Positions 10,424 through 19,682 of a stretch of DNA of 64,000 nucleotides are shown here, in pieces. The notes under the pieces were generated by a model. It was given only the letters and a program-made list of their open reading frames with translations, ran no database searches and was not told the DNA's origin. Both the position numbers and the translations under genes were made by a program. Every line of letters starts with the position of its first letter. Positions within the stretch are counted from its first letter, which is position 1. Origin of the DNA: Alphaproteobacteria bacterium (lineage in GTDB: Bacteria; Pseudomonadota; Alphaproteobacteria; Sphingomonadales; Kordiimonadaceae); the NCBI GenBank assembly GCA_006226495.1, contig SBGU01000056.1, forward strand, positions 62,001 through 126,000, in the 5' to 3' direction.

Positions 10424-11851
10424 TCACCAGGCCTGAAAGACCTCGGGGAGCGGTGGACGGAGCGTGTGCCATTTGGTGGCACGTTCGAAGGCCGCGGCTG
10501 CAGTGATAATATCGACCTCTCGTGTTGCGCGGCCCACGAGCTGCAGGCTCAGCGGCAACCCGCCTGAAGACAGGCCGCAGGGCAATGAGATCGTGGGATG
10601 GCCACTGAAATTGAATGGCGCAGTGAAGGCCAGGTATTCCGCCATGGCCTCGGGCGTGAGCCTGGGCTGCGGCGCAACCTCCTCAAGCGTCGGAGCGGGC
10701 ACACCCATGCTGGGCAGGCAAAGGATATCGACTGAATCGAAGACGCCGTCCAAGCGGGCCGCAACCCTGGCCCACACCGCTTGCGCGCGGGCAAGATCAA
10801 TGGCGCTTGCGTTCGCACAGGCATCGAGCAACCCGGCAAAAGCCGGGCCCATTTCTGCCCTGCGGCTGGGGAAGGTATCGACATGCGCCAGCAGGGCTTC
10901 GGCGCCGGCCACCAGGGAGAAATAGCCGCAAAGCTCAAACAGGGCCGCAATGTTGACGGGGACGATCCGTGCACCAGCGTCGGCCAGGGCGATCGTCGCA
11001 TCTGCAATCGCATCCGCGACTTCGGGGCTCGCATGACGCGCGCAATAGCCCTCGTCATAGCCGATGGCAAGCCCCTTCGCGGGCCGCCCGGTTGCCGCGC
11101 GATACCGCTCGACCGGTACGCGCAGCGACAACGGATCGCGCCGGTCCCGGCCAGCCACGGCATCCAGCAGGATCGCGGCGTCCTCGACCGAGCGGGCGAA
11201 CGCTCCGACATGATCCAGGCTGTCGGCGAATGGAAAGACACCATAGCGGCTGATCCGTCCAAAAGTCGGCTTGATACCGACAATGCCATTGACGGCGGCC
11301 GGATAGCGGATGGACCCGCCCGTATCGGTACCGAACGATCCAAAGCTGAGACACGAGGCAACGGCCACCGCAGAGCCGCTTGAGGACACGCCCGACCAGC
11401 GGTCGGCATTCCAGGGATTGCGGGGCGGGTCGAAGTCGGGATGATATCCGGAAAAGGCAAATTCGGTCATGACGTGTTTGCCCAGCAGTACGGCTCCCGC
11501 GTCGTCAAGGCGCTCGACAACGTGCGCGTCATAGGTGGGCACCCAGTCTGCGAGGATTTTCGATCCAACACCTGTCGGGATGCCGCGCGTATAAAAGATA
11601 TCCTTTATACCCATCGGAATTCCATGCAATGGCCCCCGCCAGTGGCCAAGGGCAATCTCGCGCTCGGCAACAATGGCCTGCTGCCGGGCGCGCTCGGCCA
11701 CCACTGTCACGTAGCAACCGAGCGCCGGGCCGAGCGAGGTGATGCGGGCCAGCATCGCCTCGGTGAGGTCGCGCGGGGAGGCAGCGCCCGACCTCAAAAG
11801 AGTAGAGACCTCACTGATCGAAGACTGACACAAAATGTCGTACCCGGTCAT
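10424..11851 (-). CDS. Amidase signature family hydrolase (copy 2)
   Basis: Paralogue of the amidase at 1290-2705, 475 residues, with the triad Lys83 (GIKDIF), Ser156 (SGVSSSGS) and Ser180 (DTGGSIRYP). The two copies share long stretches such as NGIVG.KPTFGRISR and FNFSGHPT, but differ in the C-terminal half, where substrate recognition usually lies. It follows a SnoaL-like gene, as in copy 1, and sits inside the large operon. Either the pair divides substrates (for instance stereoisomers or primary versus secondary amides) or one is a recent spare. Confidence 0.88.
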   Translation of the reverse strand: MTGYDILCQSSISEVSTLLRSGAASPRDLTEAMLARITSLGPALGCYVTVVAERARQQAIVAEREIALGHWRGPLHGIPMGIKDIFYTRGIPTGVGSKILADWVPTYDAHVVERLDDAGAVLLGKHVMTEFAFSGYHPDFDPPRNPWNADRWSGVSSSGSAVAVASCLSFGSFGTDTGGSIRYPAAVNGIVGIKPTFGRISRYGVFPFADSLDHVGAFARSVEDAAILLDAVAGRDRRDPLSLRVPVERYRAATGRPAKGLAIGYDEGYCARHASPEVADAIADATIALADAGARIVPVNIAALFELCGYFSLVAGAEALLAHVDTFPSRRAEMGPAFAGLLDACANASAIDLARAQAVWARVAARLDGVFDSVDILCLPSMGVPAPTLEEVAPQPRLTPEAMAEYLAFTAPFNFSGHPTISLPCGLSSGGLPLSLQLVGRATREVDIITAAAAFERATKWHTLRPPLPEVFQAW

Positions 11852-11917
11852 GTTGGCTCAGCTCCCCCTGCCCACCTGGCAACTTGAAACGGCGGATCGA
11901 CGGCCCTGCGGCCGGCT

Positions 11918-12400
11918 TCAGCCGAAATCTTTTGAGACCAGAACCTTGCCCGGCCCCAGTTCGTAGGGTGTGAACGATTTGACAAGCAGGGTCATGTTCG
12001 TGAACTTCCAGCCATCGGCCTCGCGGCGATATTGGTCGGAATAGCCCGCCATCAGCCAATAGGCCTGGTTGGTCAGGCGGGCGACTGCAGGTTCCCAGAG
12101 ATACCAGCTTCCGGTTGCGGTATCGCCATCCACCTCAATGATCGGATTGGTCAGATAGTGCGCGGCGAAACGCAGCATCTCCGGCGTCGCGGCAAAGAAG
12201 GCGCGGATCGCCGCGCGCCCTTCATATTTGCCGAAAGGTTCACCATGCCAAACCGCGTCTTCTGTAAACAACGCCGCTAACTGGTCTGCCGGATAGCCGG
12301 CGTCACACAGCCTGGCGTAGCGATATTTCAATGCCCGGATCGCTTCGATGTCCAACAGCGATCTGACGCTGGCTTCCAATGTATCGGTCATGTTTGCCAT
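11918..12400 (-). CDS. SnoaL-like / NTF2-fold protein (copy 2)
   Basis: Paralogue of the protein at 2764-3237, 160 residues, sharing IRALKYRYARLCDAGYPAD, GRAAIRAFF and the C-terminal SFTPYELGPGK. It lies 9 bases after the TonB receptor stop, in the same operon. An ATG at 12391, three codons inside, has better spacing from GGGGGT and may be the true start. The repeated SnoaL-amidase linkage suggests the two act on consecutive intermediates or form a complex. Confidence 0.82.
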   Translation of the reverse strand: MANMTDTLEASVRSLLDIEAIRALKYRYARLCDAGYPADQLAALFTEDAVWHGEPFGKYEGRAAIRAFFAATPEMLRFAAHYLTNPIIEVDGDTATGSWYLWEPAVARLTNQAYWLMAGYSDQYRREADGWKFTNMTLLVKSFTPYELGPGKVLVSKDFG

Positions 12401-12409
12401 ACCCCCGGA

Positions 12410-14851
12410 TCAAAACTTGCTGCGTATCTGCAACACGAAGGTACGCGGCTGCAGCGGAACATGGAGATAGCTGGGCGAGCCGAAAACGTTGGCGGCCAGC
12501 GGTGTATTTGAAGCGAAGCCGACAACATAATGGTTCGTCAGGTTGCGAACGCTGAAGCCGACATCCCAGGCGCCTGAACTCGACCCGAAAGCGATGCGTG
12601 CATCGACCAGGGCGAAGCTTGCCTGCCGCTGCAGCGGGTTCAGGTCACCCTGCGTGAAGTAGGCGCCGGAGAATCTGGTGTCGGCACTCAGGGTAAGCAG
12701 GTGCTCGCCGGACACCTCCTGTTCCCAGGTCAATCCGGCATTACCATTCCATTTGGGCACATACTGGTTGCTTTTGCCCGCATAGTTGCAGTGCACACCA
12801 TCGGGTGCATCTGCCGGCTGGCCGACATAACACAGGCCATAGAAGGTCCCGAACTCAAAGTCTGTATAGGCGAAGGCACCATGAGCGGTCAGGTTGGGCG
12901 TGATGCTCCAGCGCGTGTCAAGCTCGAGCCCCTTGACCTTGGCGCTTGCCGCGTTGCCGACATTGTAGCCAAGGCCACCGTCATAGAGACTGATCTGAAG
13001 GCTTTTGAAATCCTGATAATAAGCGGCAAGGTTGATTTCAGCCCGCCGACCGATCGAGATCTTGGTGCCAACCTCGTAGGCGTCGTTCTGTTCATTCTCG
13101 AACTCAAAAGCGCCAATCGCGGTCGCGGGCAATCCGTCTGCCACATAAGGAAGATTGTTCGAGCGGGCATCGAAACCACCCGACTTGGCGCCCCGCTTCC
13201 AGGATGCGTAGGCCATGACACCGGGTGCCGGGTTCCCTTCAAGAGTGATGGAGGGAAGCCACGCCTTGTCGGTCCGCTCGCCGCTGACCGTATGCGCATT
13301 GACATTGAAAATGCCGGAATAGGCGGCAAGCGTGCCCGGGCCGGCAGGCATTCCGTCCTTCGTCATGAATATTTCGCGGCTCGCCTTCTTTTCACCCCAC
13401 GAATAACGCAGTCCGCCGGTCAGACGCAGATTGTCGTTGAAGTGATAGGTAAGCTGGGCGAAGGCGCTCGCTGTATTGCTGGTCTGATGGACATGCCGTG
13501 CCAGGCTGGCGTTGTCGAGCTGGTCGCCAAGGCCGGGAGCGAGACCGTTGAAGATCGGCACAACAATGCTTCCGGCCGGAAATGGCGCGTCCTCATCATA
13601 GGTATATTCATTGGTTTCGAAATAGACGCCGCCCATATAGTCGAGTCTGTCGCCGGTGTTCGATTCCAGGCGGATTTCCTGGCTATACTGGTCATATTTA
13701 TCCTGGCTCTGGACATTGAGAAAGTTCGCTGCCGTGAAGTCGGAATCGAAGAAGTCCTTGTATTTGTAGCCCGAATACCCCGAAGTCGAGGTGAGCGTGA
13801 AAGGATCGAACTCACGCCGGGCGGTCAACACGAATTCCTTGGCCCGGTTAACGGAATAGCCTTCCGTAAAAGAGCCCTGCCAGTTGCTGATATTGTCCAG
13901 CACGCTGGTCGGCTGACCGAAGGCCACCAGGATTTCGGCATAGGTCATGCCCGCGAAAGGTCCGGATGTGGCGGGGGTTTCATCGGCTGTCTCTTCCGGA
14001 AGGCCGCCGCGCTTGTAATAGTCGTATTCGGCCTTGAGGGTGAGCGAGAAATTGTCCGATACATCATAGGCAAGAATGCCCCGGATCTGGCGCTCCCGCA
14101 GCGAGGGAAAGCCCTTTCCGGTCTCGTTGTTGTTCATGTAGCCGTCTGAATCATTGTAGCGCGCAGCGACCCGGAAGCGCATCGTGTCGCTGATAGGACC
14201 CGAAATGGCGCCCTCCGCCGCATAGCCGTTCAGGTCGGTATCATAGTGAACAACCTCGCCGTCGACATAACCTTCGAAGTCGGCAGTCGGTTGCGCGGTT
14301 GTTACGTTCAGGGCGCCAGCAACACTGTTCTTGCCGAACAGGATCGATTGCGGCCCCCTCAGCACCTCGACGCGCTCGACATCCAGAAACGGGATGCGCG
14401 CCTGGAACGGGCGGCCACGCGAAATACCATCGACATACGTGCCAACGGACTGCTCCAGGCCCTGGTTTTCACCACTGAAGATGCCCCGAATGCCGAGGTT
14501 CTGGGAAAAGGCGACTTCCACGAAGGTCAGGCTGGGCGCGAGCTTGGGCAAATCGGCAATCTTGTCGATGCCGGCGGTCTGCATCTTTTCCGGCCCTACA
14601 GCCGTTACGGCAACAGGAACGTCCTGAAGACGCTCGGCACGGCGCTGTGCCGTCACGACGATTTCGTCCAGACCGATACTGTTGGCTGGCTCCTCGGTGT
14701 CCTGCGACGCCTTCTGGCTTGAACCGTCGGCTGTTTGGGCGGCCAAAGGGCCCGTAACGGCAACACCCATCGCCAGCGCCGCGGCGCCGGTGAGAAAGCG
14801 TGTCACGCGCAAACGCGCCGGATGAACTGGAAATTGCATCTCACTGAGCAT
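12410..14851 (-). CDS. TonB-dependent outer-membrane receptor
   Basis: 22-strand beta-barrel receptor of 813 residues with a signal peptide (cleavage probably after GPLAAQ), a linker, a TonB-box-like segment DEIVVTAQRRAERLQDVP typical of sphingomonad-type receptors, a plug domain containing VLRGPQSILFGKNSVAGALN, and the C-terminal barrel ending in an aromatic residue (QIRSKF). The start at 14851 follows AAGGAAG with five bases between; the longer upstream frame lacks a ribosome site. It is the first gene of the catabolic operon, so it probably imports the pathway substrate, not a siderophore. Confidence 0.92.
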   Translation of the reverse strand: MLSEMQFPVHPARLRVTRFLTGAAALAMGVAVTGPLAAQTADGSSQKASQDTEEPANSIGLDEIVVTAQRRAERLQDVPVAVTAVGPEKMQTAGIDKIADLPKLAPSLTFVEVAFSQNLGIRGIFSGENQGLEQSVGTYVDGISRGRPFQARIPFLDVERVEVLRGPQSILFGKNSVAGALNVTTAQPTADFEGYVDGEVVHYDTDLNGYAAEGAISGPISDTMRFRVAARYNDSDGYMNNNETGKGFPSLRERQIRGILAYDVSDNFSLTLKAEYDYYKRGGLPEETADETPATSGPFAGMTYAEILVAFGQPTSVLDNISNWQGSFTEGYSVNRAKEFVLTARREFDPFTLTSTSGYSGYKYKDFFDSDFTAANFLNVQSQDKYDQYSQEIRLESNTGDRLDYMGGVYFETNEYTYDEDAPFPAGSIVVPIFNGLAPGLGDQLDNASLARHVHQTSNTASAFAQLTYHFNDNLRLTGGLRYSWGEKKASREIFMTKDGMPAGPGTLAAYSGIFNVNAHTVSGERTDKAWLPSITLEGNPAPGVMAYASWKRGAKSGGFDARSNNLPYVADGLPATAIGAFEFENEQNDAYEVGTKISIGRRAEINLAAYYQDFKSLQISLYDGGLGYNVGNAASAKVKGLELDTRWSITPNLTAHGAFAYTDFEFGTFYGLCYVGQPADAPDGVHCNYAGKSNQYVPKWNGNAGLTWEQEVSGEHLLTLSADTRFSGAYFTQGDLNPLQRQASFALVDARIAFGSSSGAWDVGFSVRNLTNHYVVGFASNTPLAANVFGSPSYLHVPLQPRTFVLQIRSKF

Positions 14852-15161
14852 GTTACTTCCTTTTAAATTATAAGTTTTATGGCCCGCATAACGAATGCCA
14901 CACCTCATCATTTTGCCTGCCTCCCCCATGTGACGGCCCGGCGAGATTTCAAAATAACGCGTCGGCAAAGCTGAAAATGTAGATTTTGTGACATTTGGTA
15001 GAAATTGTTCGTGCCAGACATGTCCGGCACACAAAAGCCGCTGGCCAGATGCGAAATTTATGGCCCTTGCCATTAATTTATAAATTTATACCACCGTCAA
15101 ACCATGCCGGTGTGATGCCAAGGCCCCTGCGGTGAGCTTGACAAACCATGTGGAGAGAAAG
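14852..15161. other. Divergent promoter region of the receptor operon and FAH gene
   Basis: About 310 bases with AT-rich patches at both ends, in contrast to the GC-rich genes. Near the receptor start is a TTTAAATTATAAGTTTTAT stretch; near the FAH start is the ATTTATAAAT palindrome. No unmistakable sigma-70 hexamer pair was found. Confidence 0.5.
15076..15085. promoter_or_regulatory. Palindrome ATTTATAAAT, second candidate GntR operator
   Basis: Identical to the palindrome at 3320-3329 and again located in a divergent intergenic region, 76 bases upstream of the FAH-family start. Two identical sites at the two divergent promoters of one catabolic cluster is the main evidence for a shared operator. 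Confidence 0.5.
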
Positions 15162-16019
15162 ATGAGACTGGCGAGATATAGACTGAATGGCACGCAAGGT
15201 GTGGCGGCCGCGCGTGCCGACGGTACATTTTACGGCCTGTCCACAGATGATGAACATTTTCCCGGCGATATAGACGAGCTGATCGCACAAGGCCCTGACG
15301 CGCTCGCCTCGGCCATCGAGACTATCCTCAAAGGGAAGCCGGTCGACCTGGAAAAAGCGCTCTTGCTGCCGCCACTGGCGCATCCTGGAAAAATTCTGTG
15401 TATCGGGCTCAATTATGCCGATCACTCGGCGGAATTTGACGCCCAGGTTCCGGACTATCCGGTTGTTTTTGGTCGCTTCCCTTCCGGGTTGATCGGGCAT
15501 GGCGATGCCATCGAGCGACCAAAGGTCTCGGACAAGCTCGACTATGAAGGTGAGTTTGTTGCAGTGATTGGCAAGCGCGGAAAGCACATCGCGCCCGACG
15601 ACGCGCTCAGCCACGTCATGGGATACTCGTTGTTCAACGATGTGTCTGTTCGTGATTATCAGATGCGAACGCCGCAATGGACAGTTGGCAAGAATTTCGA
15701 TCGCAGCGGGCCGTTCGGTCCGTGGCTCATGACCGCCGATGAGCTGCCGGCCGGATGCAAAGGCTTGCGCTTGCAGACCCGCCTCAATGGCGTAACCGTC
15801 CAGGATGCCAGCACCGATGACATGATCTTTGACGTCGCGACACTGGTCGCTACATTAAGTAGTGCCTTCACACTCGAGCCGGGCGACATCATCGTAACCG
15901 GAACGCCTTCCGGTGTGGGCGGTGCGCGCAAACCTCCTTTATGGATGAAGGACGGTGATGTGGTGGAGATCGAGCTGGAAGGGCTTGGGACGCTGCGGAA
16001 CAGCATTCGAGACGAATAA
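15162..16019 (+). CDS. Fumarylacetoacetate hydrolase (FAH) family protein
   Basis: Metal-dependent C-C hydrolase, isomerase or decarboxylase of 285 residues. Seen are ILCIGLNYADH, the metal-binding glutamates in LDYEGEFVAVIGKRG, the aspartate in LFNDVSVRD and TGTPSGVG near the C-terminus, all diagnostic. The start is ATG 15162 behind GGAGAGAAAG. Relatives include 2-hydroxyhepta-2,4-diene-1,7-dioate isomerase, acylpyruvate hydrolase and oxaloacetate decarboxylase. It is divergent from the TonB receptor operon, and with the HpcH/HpaI aldolase it suggests a 2-oxo-acid lower pathway. Confidence 0.88.
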   Translation: MRLARYRLNGTQGVAAARADGTFYGLSTDDEHFPGDIDELIAQGPDALASAIETILKGKPVDLEKALLLPPLAHPGKILCIGLNYADHSAEFDAQVPDYPVVFGRFPSGLIGHGDAIERPKVSDKLDYEGEFVAVIGKRGKHIAPDDALSHVMGYSLFNDVSVRDYQMRTPQWTVGKNFDRSGPFGPWLMTADELPAGCKGLRLQTRLNGVTVQDASTDDMIFDVATLVATLSSAFTLEPGDIIVTGTPSGVGGARKPPLWMKDGDVVEIELEGLGTLRNSIRDE

Positions 16020-16513
16020 GGCTCCACCGCGACAACACTTCAACATCCCAGAAAGTCACCTGAGCAATCTGGTAATAACAAATTCCCAGAACTGATAGCT
16101 AGAGGGCGCGTTCTCGTGGAGCGCGCCTTTCTAACGGCTGCTGACAATATCCTGAAATTTTGCGTCCATACACCCTCTCAACATATGCCGTAAAATGCTG
16201 GAACGTCGCACGTTATGCGGCAATCGCATTCAGCTTACGTGAAAATTCAGTCTGAATCCCTACGTCTTCCGCGCCAGCCATTTCAAATCATGCGCGACCA
16301 CACAAAAATGCGCTTGCACAAAGCCGGAAACCGGGGGACTAAGGGATCGAACCTACGTCGCCAGCCCCTTGCGAGACGTGCCCAACCGCGCGGGCGGATG
16401 GCGGATGGCGGGTGCCAACACCGGGTGGCAACGCAGGGCGGCACCCGAGGGCGGCGACAGGGAGCTGCGCAGCGTTTTATGGTGGCAGTAACCGATGCAC
16501 GAAAGGTATGGCC
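16020..16513. other. Intergenic region at the edge of the catabolic cluster
   Basis: Nearly 500 bases with no credible gene. It has a terminator-like hairpin at its left end. Near 16340-16375 is a string resembling the T-arm end of a minus-strand tRNA, which fails on base pairing. The open frame through it translates to low-complexity Arg-rich sequence. It may mark the boundary of an acquired block. Confidence 0.45.
16105..16130 (+). terminator. Probable terminator of the FAH gene
   Basis: GGCGCG at 16105-16110 pairs with CGCGCC at 16122-16127 over an 11-base loop, followed by TTTCT. The stem is short and the U-tract weak. Confidence 0.4.
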
Positions 16514-16969
16514 ATGCGCATCGAACCGGCGGATTTTGACAATGCCCAGATACTGGCGCTGCTGGAACTGCATCTGGCCGGCATGCATGAAACATCGCCG
16601 CCCGAAAGTGTGTTCGCGCTGGACCTGACCGGCCTCAGGCACCCCGATGTAGCGCTTTATGCCCTGTGGGACGGCGACACGCTTCTGGGCTTTGGTGCCC
16701 TGAAAGCGCTGGGCACAGACCGGGGTGAGGTGAAATCCATGCGCACGCACCCCGCACACCTGCGCAAGGGCGTGGCGGCACGCCTGCTGGCGCACATCCT
16801 GGCGGAAGCCGGTGCGCGGGGATACAAAAGCCTGAGCCTGGAAACCGGCACCGGACCGGCGTTCGAGGCCGCCGTCACCCTGTATCTGAACCATGGTTTC
16901 ACCGAAGGCGGCCCCTTTGCCGATTACCGCGAAAATGCCTTCAGCCGCTTTTACCACAAGGCGCTGTGA
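16514..16969 (+). CDS. GNAT family N-acetyltransferase
   Basis: Single-domain acetyl-CoA-dependent acyltransferase of 151 residues. The acetyl-CoA loop is seen as RTHPAHLRKGVAARLLAHIL, followed by GYKSLSLETGTGPAFEAAVTLYLNHGF, the typical motif A to motif B arrangement. I choose ATG 16514 because GAAAGG lies seven bases before it; an ATG at 16508 is too close to that site. It is followed 70 bases later by the methyltransferase on the same strand. The substrate is not predictable. Confidence 0.85.
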   Translation: MRIEPADFDNAQILALLELHLAGMHETSPPESVFALDLTGLRHPDVALYALWDGDTLLGFGALKALGTDRGEVKSMRTHPAHLRKGVAARLLAHILAEAGARGYKSLSLETGTGPAFEAAVTLYLNHGFTEGGPFADYRENAFSRFYHKAL

Positions 16970-17039
16970 CACCCGGAATGAGCATGGACCCCGGGCCACA
17001 ATCGGCCTAGACTGGCGTCCTCCCGAAAGGACCCTTTCC

Positions 17040-17783
17040 ATGAGCTTCAAGGACCATTTTTCTGTGAACAGCGCGGCCTACCGCGCCAATCGCCCGCGTT
17101 ATGACGATGCGCTGGCGCGTCTTATGGCCGCCGGCCTGCCGGGCTGCGATGTCGCGGTCGATGTCGGTTGCGGCAATGGCCAGTTCACCGTGCGGCTGGC
17201 CGACCATTTTGACCGGGTTTACGGCTATGACGGCAGCGCCGAACAAATACGCGAGGCCGAAGCCCGGCCCAACATCGAATACCGCACCGCCACCGCCGAA
17301 GCGGTCGAGGTGGGTGTGGGTACGGCGGACCTGATCACCGCCATGCAGGCCGCGCACTGGTTCGACCTGCCAGCCTTCTATCATGCCGCCGACCGGGCGC
17401 TGAAGCCGGGTGGCCGGCTGGCGCTGGTGGGATATGGTTTGATGGATATCGAACCCGGGCTCGACAAGGTGATCTATCATTTCTACAGCGAGACAGTGGG
17501 CGCCTACTGGCCGCCCGACCGGCTGCTGATCGAACAGAAGTATGACAGCCTGCCCTTTCCTTACGAAGAACAGCCGGACCCCGGCCATGTGCTGACATCC
17601 GACTGGACGTTCGAGCAACTGGTGAAATATCTGGGCACCTGGTCGGCGGTCACACGCGCAACCCGGCAGTTGGGCCACAACCCGCTGGACGCATTCGTGC
17701 CGGACCTGAAGGAAGCCTGGGGGCATGCCGAGACACGCACCATGCGCTGGCCGCTGTTCATGCGCTGGGGCCTGAAACCCTGA
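17040..17783 (+). CDS. Class I SAM-dependent methyltransferase
   Basis: 247-residue methyltransferase of the trans-aconitate-methyltransferase-like group (N-terminus FSVNSAAYRANRPRYDDAL). The SAM-binding motif I is VAVDVGCGNGQFT; motif II is around VYGYDGSAEQIREAEA, and the post-motif ALKPGGRLALVGYG is also clear. The start ATG 17040 follows AAAGGA. The acceptor is unknown. It ends 9 bases from the convergent membrane-protein gene. Confidence 0.85.
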   Translation: MSFKDHFSVNSAAYRANRPRYDDALARLMAAGLPGCDVAVDVGCGNGQFTVRLADHFDRVYGYDGSAEQIREAEARPNIEYRTATAEAVEVGVGTADLITAMQAAHWFDLPAFYHAADRALKPGGRLALVGYGLMDIEPGLDKVIYHFYSETVGAYWPPDRLLIEQKYDSLPFPYEEQPDPGHVLTSDWTFEQLVKYLGTWSAVTRATRQLGHNPLDAFVPDLKEAWGHAETRTMRWPLFMRWGLKP

Positions 17784-17792
17784 GGCGGCGGC

Positions 17793-18293
17793 CTATTCTG
17801 CCGCTTTCTGGCCGGAGCCTGATACCGCCTCGACCGGCGGTTTGCGGGTCTGCCGGGCATGCTCGCGCGCGGCCAGGCGGCCCCGTATGGCGTGCCAGGT
17901 GAAAAAGCCCGCGCCCACAAGGCCAAGGCCGGTATGCACAAGGCTGGACCACAGGCTCAGGTCCTCGTCGCCCAGATAATAGATACCGATGCCGGTGGCC
18001 GCCATCAAGGCCAGGCTGGTGGCAAGGATAGTGCCCGATGTGCGGTGCCGGCGTTTGCGCCAGCCCGCGCGCATGTGAATGGACCACAGGCTGCCCGCCA
18101 GCATCAGCATGAAAAAGGCCACAAAGGCATGGGCGGCGACCGTGACCAGACGGCCATCCGCATCCAGCCGCCAGGGCACATTCATCTCGAGCCGGAAATC
18201 CAGCATGCTGGGCACGAGCAAAAGGCCGGTGACAAACAGGCCAATCGCAGTCAGCACCACGACGCGGGTGAAATGGCGCGGATAGCCCTTCAT
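17793..18293 (-). CDS. Four-helix membrane protein with two histidine pairs (cytochrome-b-like)
   Basis: 166-residue inner-membrane protein with about four transmembrane helices (roughly 9-30, 50-72, 86-104, 114-135) and a charged cytoplasmic tail. Four histidines lie at helix ends: His55 and His73 on the second helix, His120 and His134 on the fourth. That is the arrangement expected for two bis-His b-type haems, as in DUF4405 and cytochrome-b561-type domains. It is the last gene of an operon with an ApbE, an FMN-binding protein and an outer-membrane protein, overlapping apbE by four bases. Predicted role: passing electrons from the quinone pool to the periplasmic flavoprotein. Family assignment is by pattern only. 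Confidence 0.68.
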   Translation of the reverse strand: MKGYPRHFTRVVVLTAIGLFVTGLLLVPSMLDFRLEMNVPWRLDADGRLVTVAAHAFVAFFMLMLAGSLWSIHMRAGWRKRRHRTSGTILATSLALMAATGIGIYYLGDEDLSLWSSLVHTGLGLVGAGFFTWHAIRGRLAAREHARQTRKPPVEAVSGSGQKAAE

Positions 18294-19114
18294 GCCGCCC
18301 CCGCCACCGCCGGGCCGGCGATCAGGGCGCCATGCAGGCGGTTCAGCAGGGCTGCGCGGTCGGCATCACCCGCCAGTGCCGCCACTTTGGTCAGCGCGTC
18401 GGCCTGCCAGGCATAGCGGGCGCACACGGTCCAGGCGCCGGGGGCCGGTGCGTTGTCGCCGGCCGATACGGTCAGGCCCGGGAAACGTTCATCCACCTGC
18501 GGCGCGACCACGGATGTCGCCACGGCACCACCCGAAAGCTCGCCCAGCCTGGTGATGCTGCCGTTGGTTTCCCGCCGGCGCACCCGCAATTTGCTGTTCC
18601 CGAACGCGCGCATGTCGCCCCCTGCATCAACCCAGCCGGATGTGAAGCCGGCGCGCCGCACTATAGCGACCGCACGGTCGACCGCAAAGCCCTTGGCAAT
18701 GCCATCGAATGTCAGCGCCAGGGGCCGCTTGAGACGGAGGCGGTTGCCGTTCATGTCGAAATCGCCCAACTGGCCGAAAGGTAAGGGCATGGGGCCACCG
18801 GTGGGCGGCAGCGCGCCGCGCGCCACCAATTGCCCGCCCACCGTGGGGTTGAACAGCCCGCCCGAATGCCACATCAGCAGCATGGAAAGCCCCAGCACAC
18901 GCCGGAAGGCCGGTGCGAGGTCGTGCCAGGCCATCGGGTCGCGGTTGAAGGCGCTGAGCGCACTGTCGGGCGACTGGAAGGAAAGAAGGTCGTGGATCGC
19001 GGCAATTTCCGCGAAGGCGGCTGTGACCGCGGCATCGGCGGCGGGGCCCGCCCCATCGACGCCGATTTCAACAAAGGTGCCCAAAAGGGGGCGCTGACGC
19101 ACCGTGTCAGCCAT
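18290..19114 (-). CDS. apbE: FAD:protein FMN transferase (ApbE family)
   Basis: Flavin transferase of 274 residues that attaches FMN through a phosphoester to a Thr/Ser of target proteins, using FAD and Mg2+. Seen are PLLGTFVEI near the N-terminus, LTFDGIAKGFAVDRA (the family's GGIAKGYAVD motif with Asp for the first Gly), VDAGGDMRAFG and the C-terminal metal-site segment QADALTKVAAL. There is no obvious signal peptide or lipobox in this reading, unusual for an enzyme whose target is periplasmic, so the start may lie upstream or export may be atypical. It overlaps the FMN-binding gene by eight bases and the membrane gene by four. Its likely target is the immediate upstream product. Confidence 0.88.
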   Translation of the reverse strand: MADTVRQRPLLGTFVEIGVDGAGPAADAAVTAAFAEIAAIHDLLSFQSPDSALSAFNRDPMAWHDLAPAFRRVLGLSMLLMWHSGGLFNPTVGGQLVARGALPPTGGPMPLPFGQLGDFDMNGNRLRLKRPLALTFDGIAKGFAVDRAVAIVRRAGFTSGWVDAGGDMRAFGNSKLRVRRRETNGSITRLGELSGGAVATSVVAPQVDERFPGLTVSAGDNAPAPGAWTVCARYAWQADALTKVAALAGDADRAALLNRLHGALIAGPAVAGAA

Positions 19115-19658
19115 CCATAAGCACCAGTTGGTGCAGCGCCAGCACGCGCTTCACCCCATCGGTGACATTGCGGCACGACAGGGTGGCACCCGAAATATTG
19201 CTGATGTCTTCATCCAGCTTGAAGGCGCCATCGATGGTCTTGCCCTTGAACTGGTTGCGCCAGTCGGCTTCCATGATCTGGTAGCCATGGGTTTCCCGGT
19301 AGCTGAGGATTTCAACCCCGATCACACGCCCGTCCGGCGTGATGCCGACGGCATAGGTGATAAATTCATGTTTGCCGACCACTTCGTCGACAACCAGCCA
19401 GCCCAGGAACCTGCCGTCCGCTTCGGCGCGCCACACCAGTTGGTCGTCCCAGCGCTGGCGCACGCCGGACAGGTCCTTGATGGCCTTTTTCTGGTCCTTG
19501 GTGATGGTGAGTTTATGGTCGAGGAAGGTTTGCGCCGCCGGGAACAGGATTTTCCGGGCGTCGGCGACGGACAGATAGTCCTTCGCATACACGGACTGGC
19601 TGATCGCAAGCGTTGGCAGTGCGGCCAGAAAGACAAAATTCCGGTTGAATTGGTTCAT
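19107..19658 (-). CDS. Periplasmic FMN-binding domain protein (covalent flavoprotein)
   Basis: 183-residue exported protein with a signal peptide of about 25 residues (cleavage after SVYA) and an FMN-bind domain of the NqrC/RnfG/NosR type. The flavinylation motif is SGATLS, placing covalent FMN on Thr159. The preceding DGAFKLDEDISNI segment also matches the family. It is encoded 24 bases after the outer-membrane protein gene and overlaps apbE. It is predicted to carry one electron at a time between the cytochrome-b-like membrane protein and an unidentified periplasmic or outer-membrane acceptor. Confidence 0.88.
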   Translation of the reverse strand: MNQFNRNFVFLAALPTLAISQSVYAKDYLSVADARKILFPAAQTFLDHKLTITKDQKKAIKDLSGVRQRWDDQLVWRAEADGRFLGWLVVDEVVGKHEFITYAVGITPDGRVIGVEILSYRETHGYQIMEADWRNQFKGKTIDGAFKLDEDISNISGATLSCRNVTDGVKRVLALHQLVLMDG

Positions 19659-19682
19659 GGCAAACCTCCCTCGAACAGGTTT

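Noticed and set aside
12701-14149. Long plus-strand open frame opposite the TonB receptor
   Set aside because: It mirrors the receptor's codon positions, has no ribosome site or family motif, and the receptor is unmistakable.
16330-16380. tRNA-like string (TTCGATC flanked by GTAGG on the minus strand)
   Set aside because: Only three of five T-stem pairs form, and no acceptor stem, anticodon arm or CCA could be traced.
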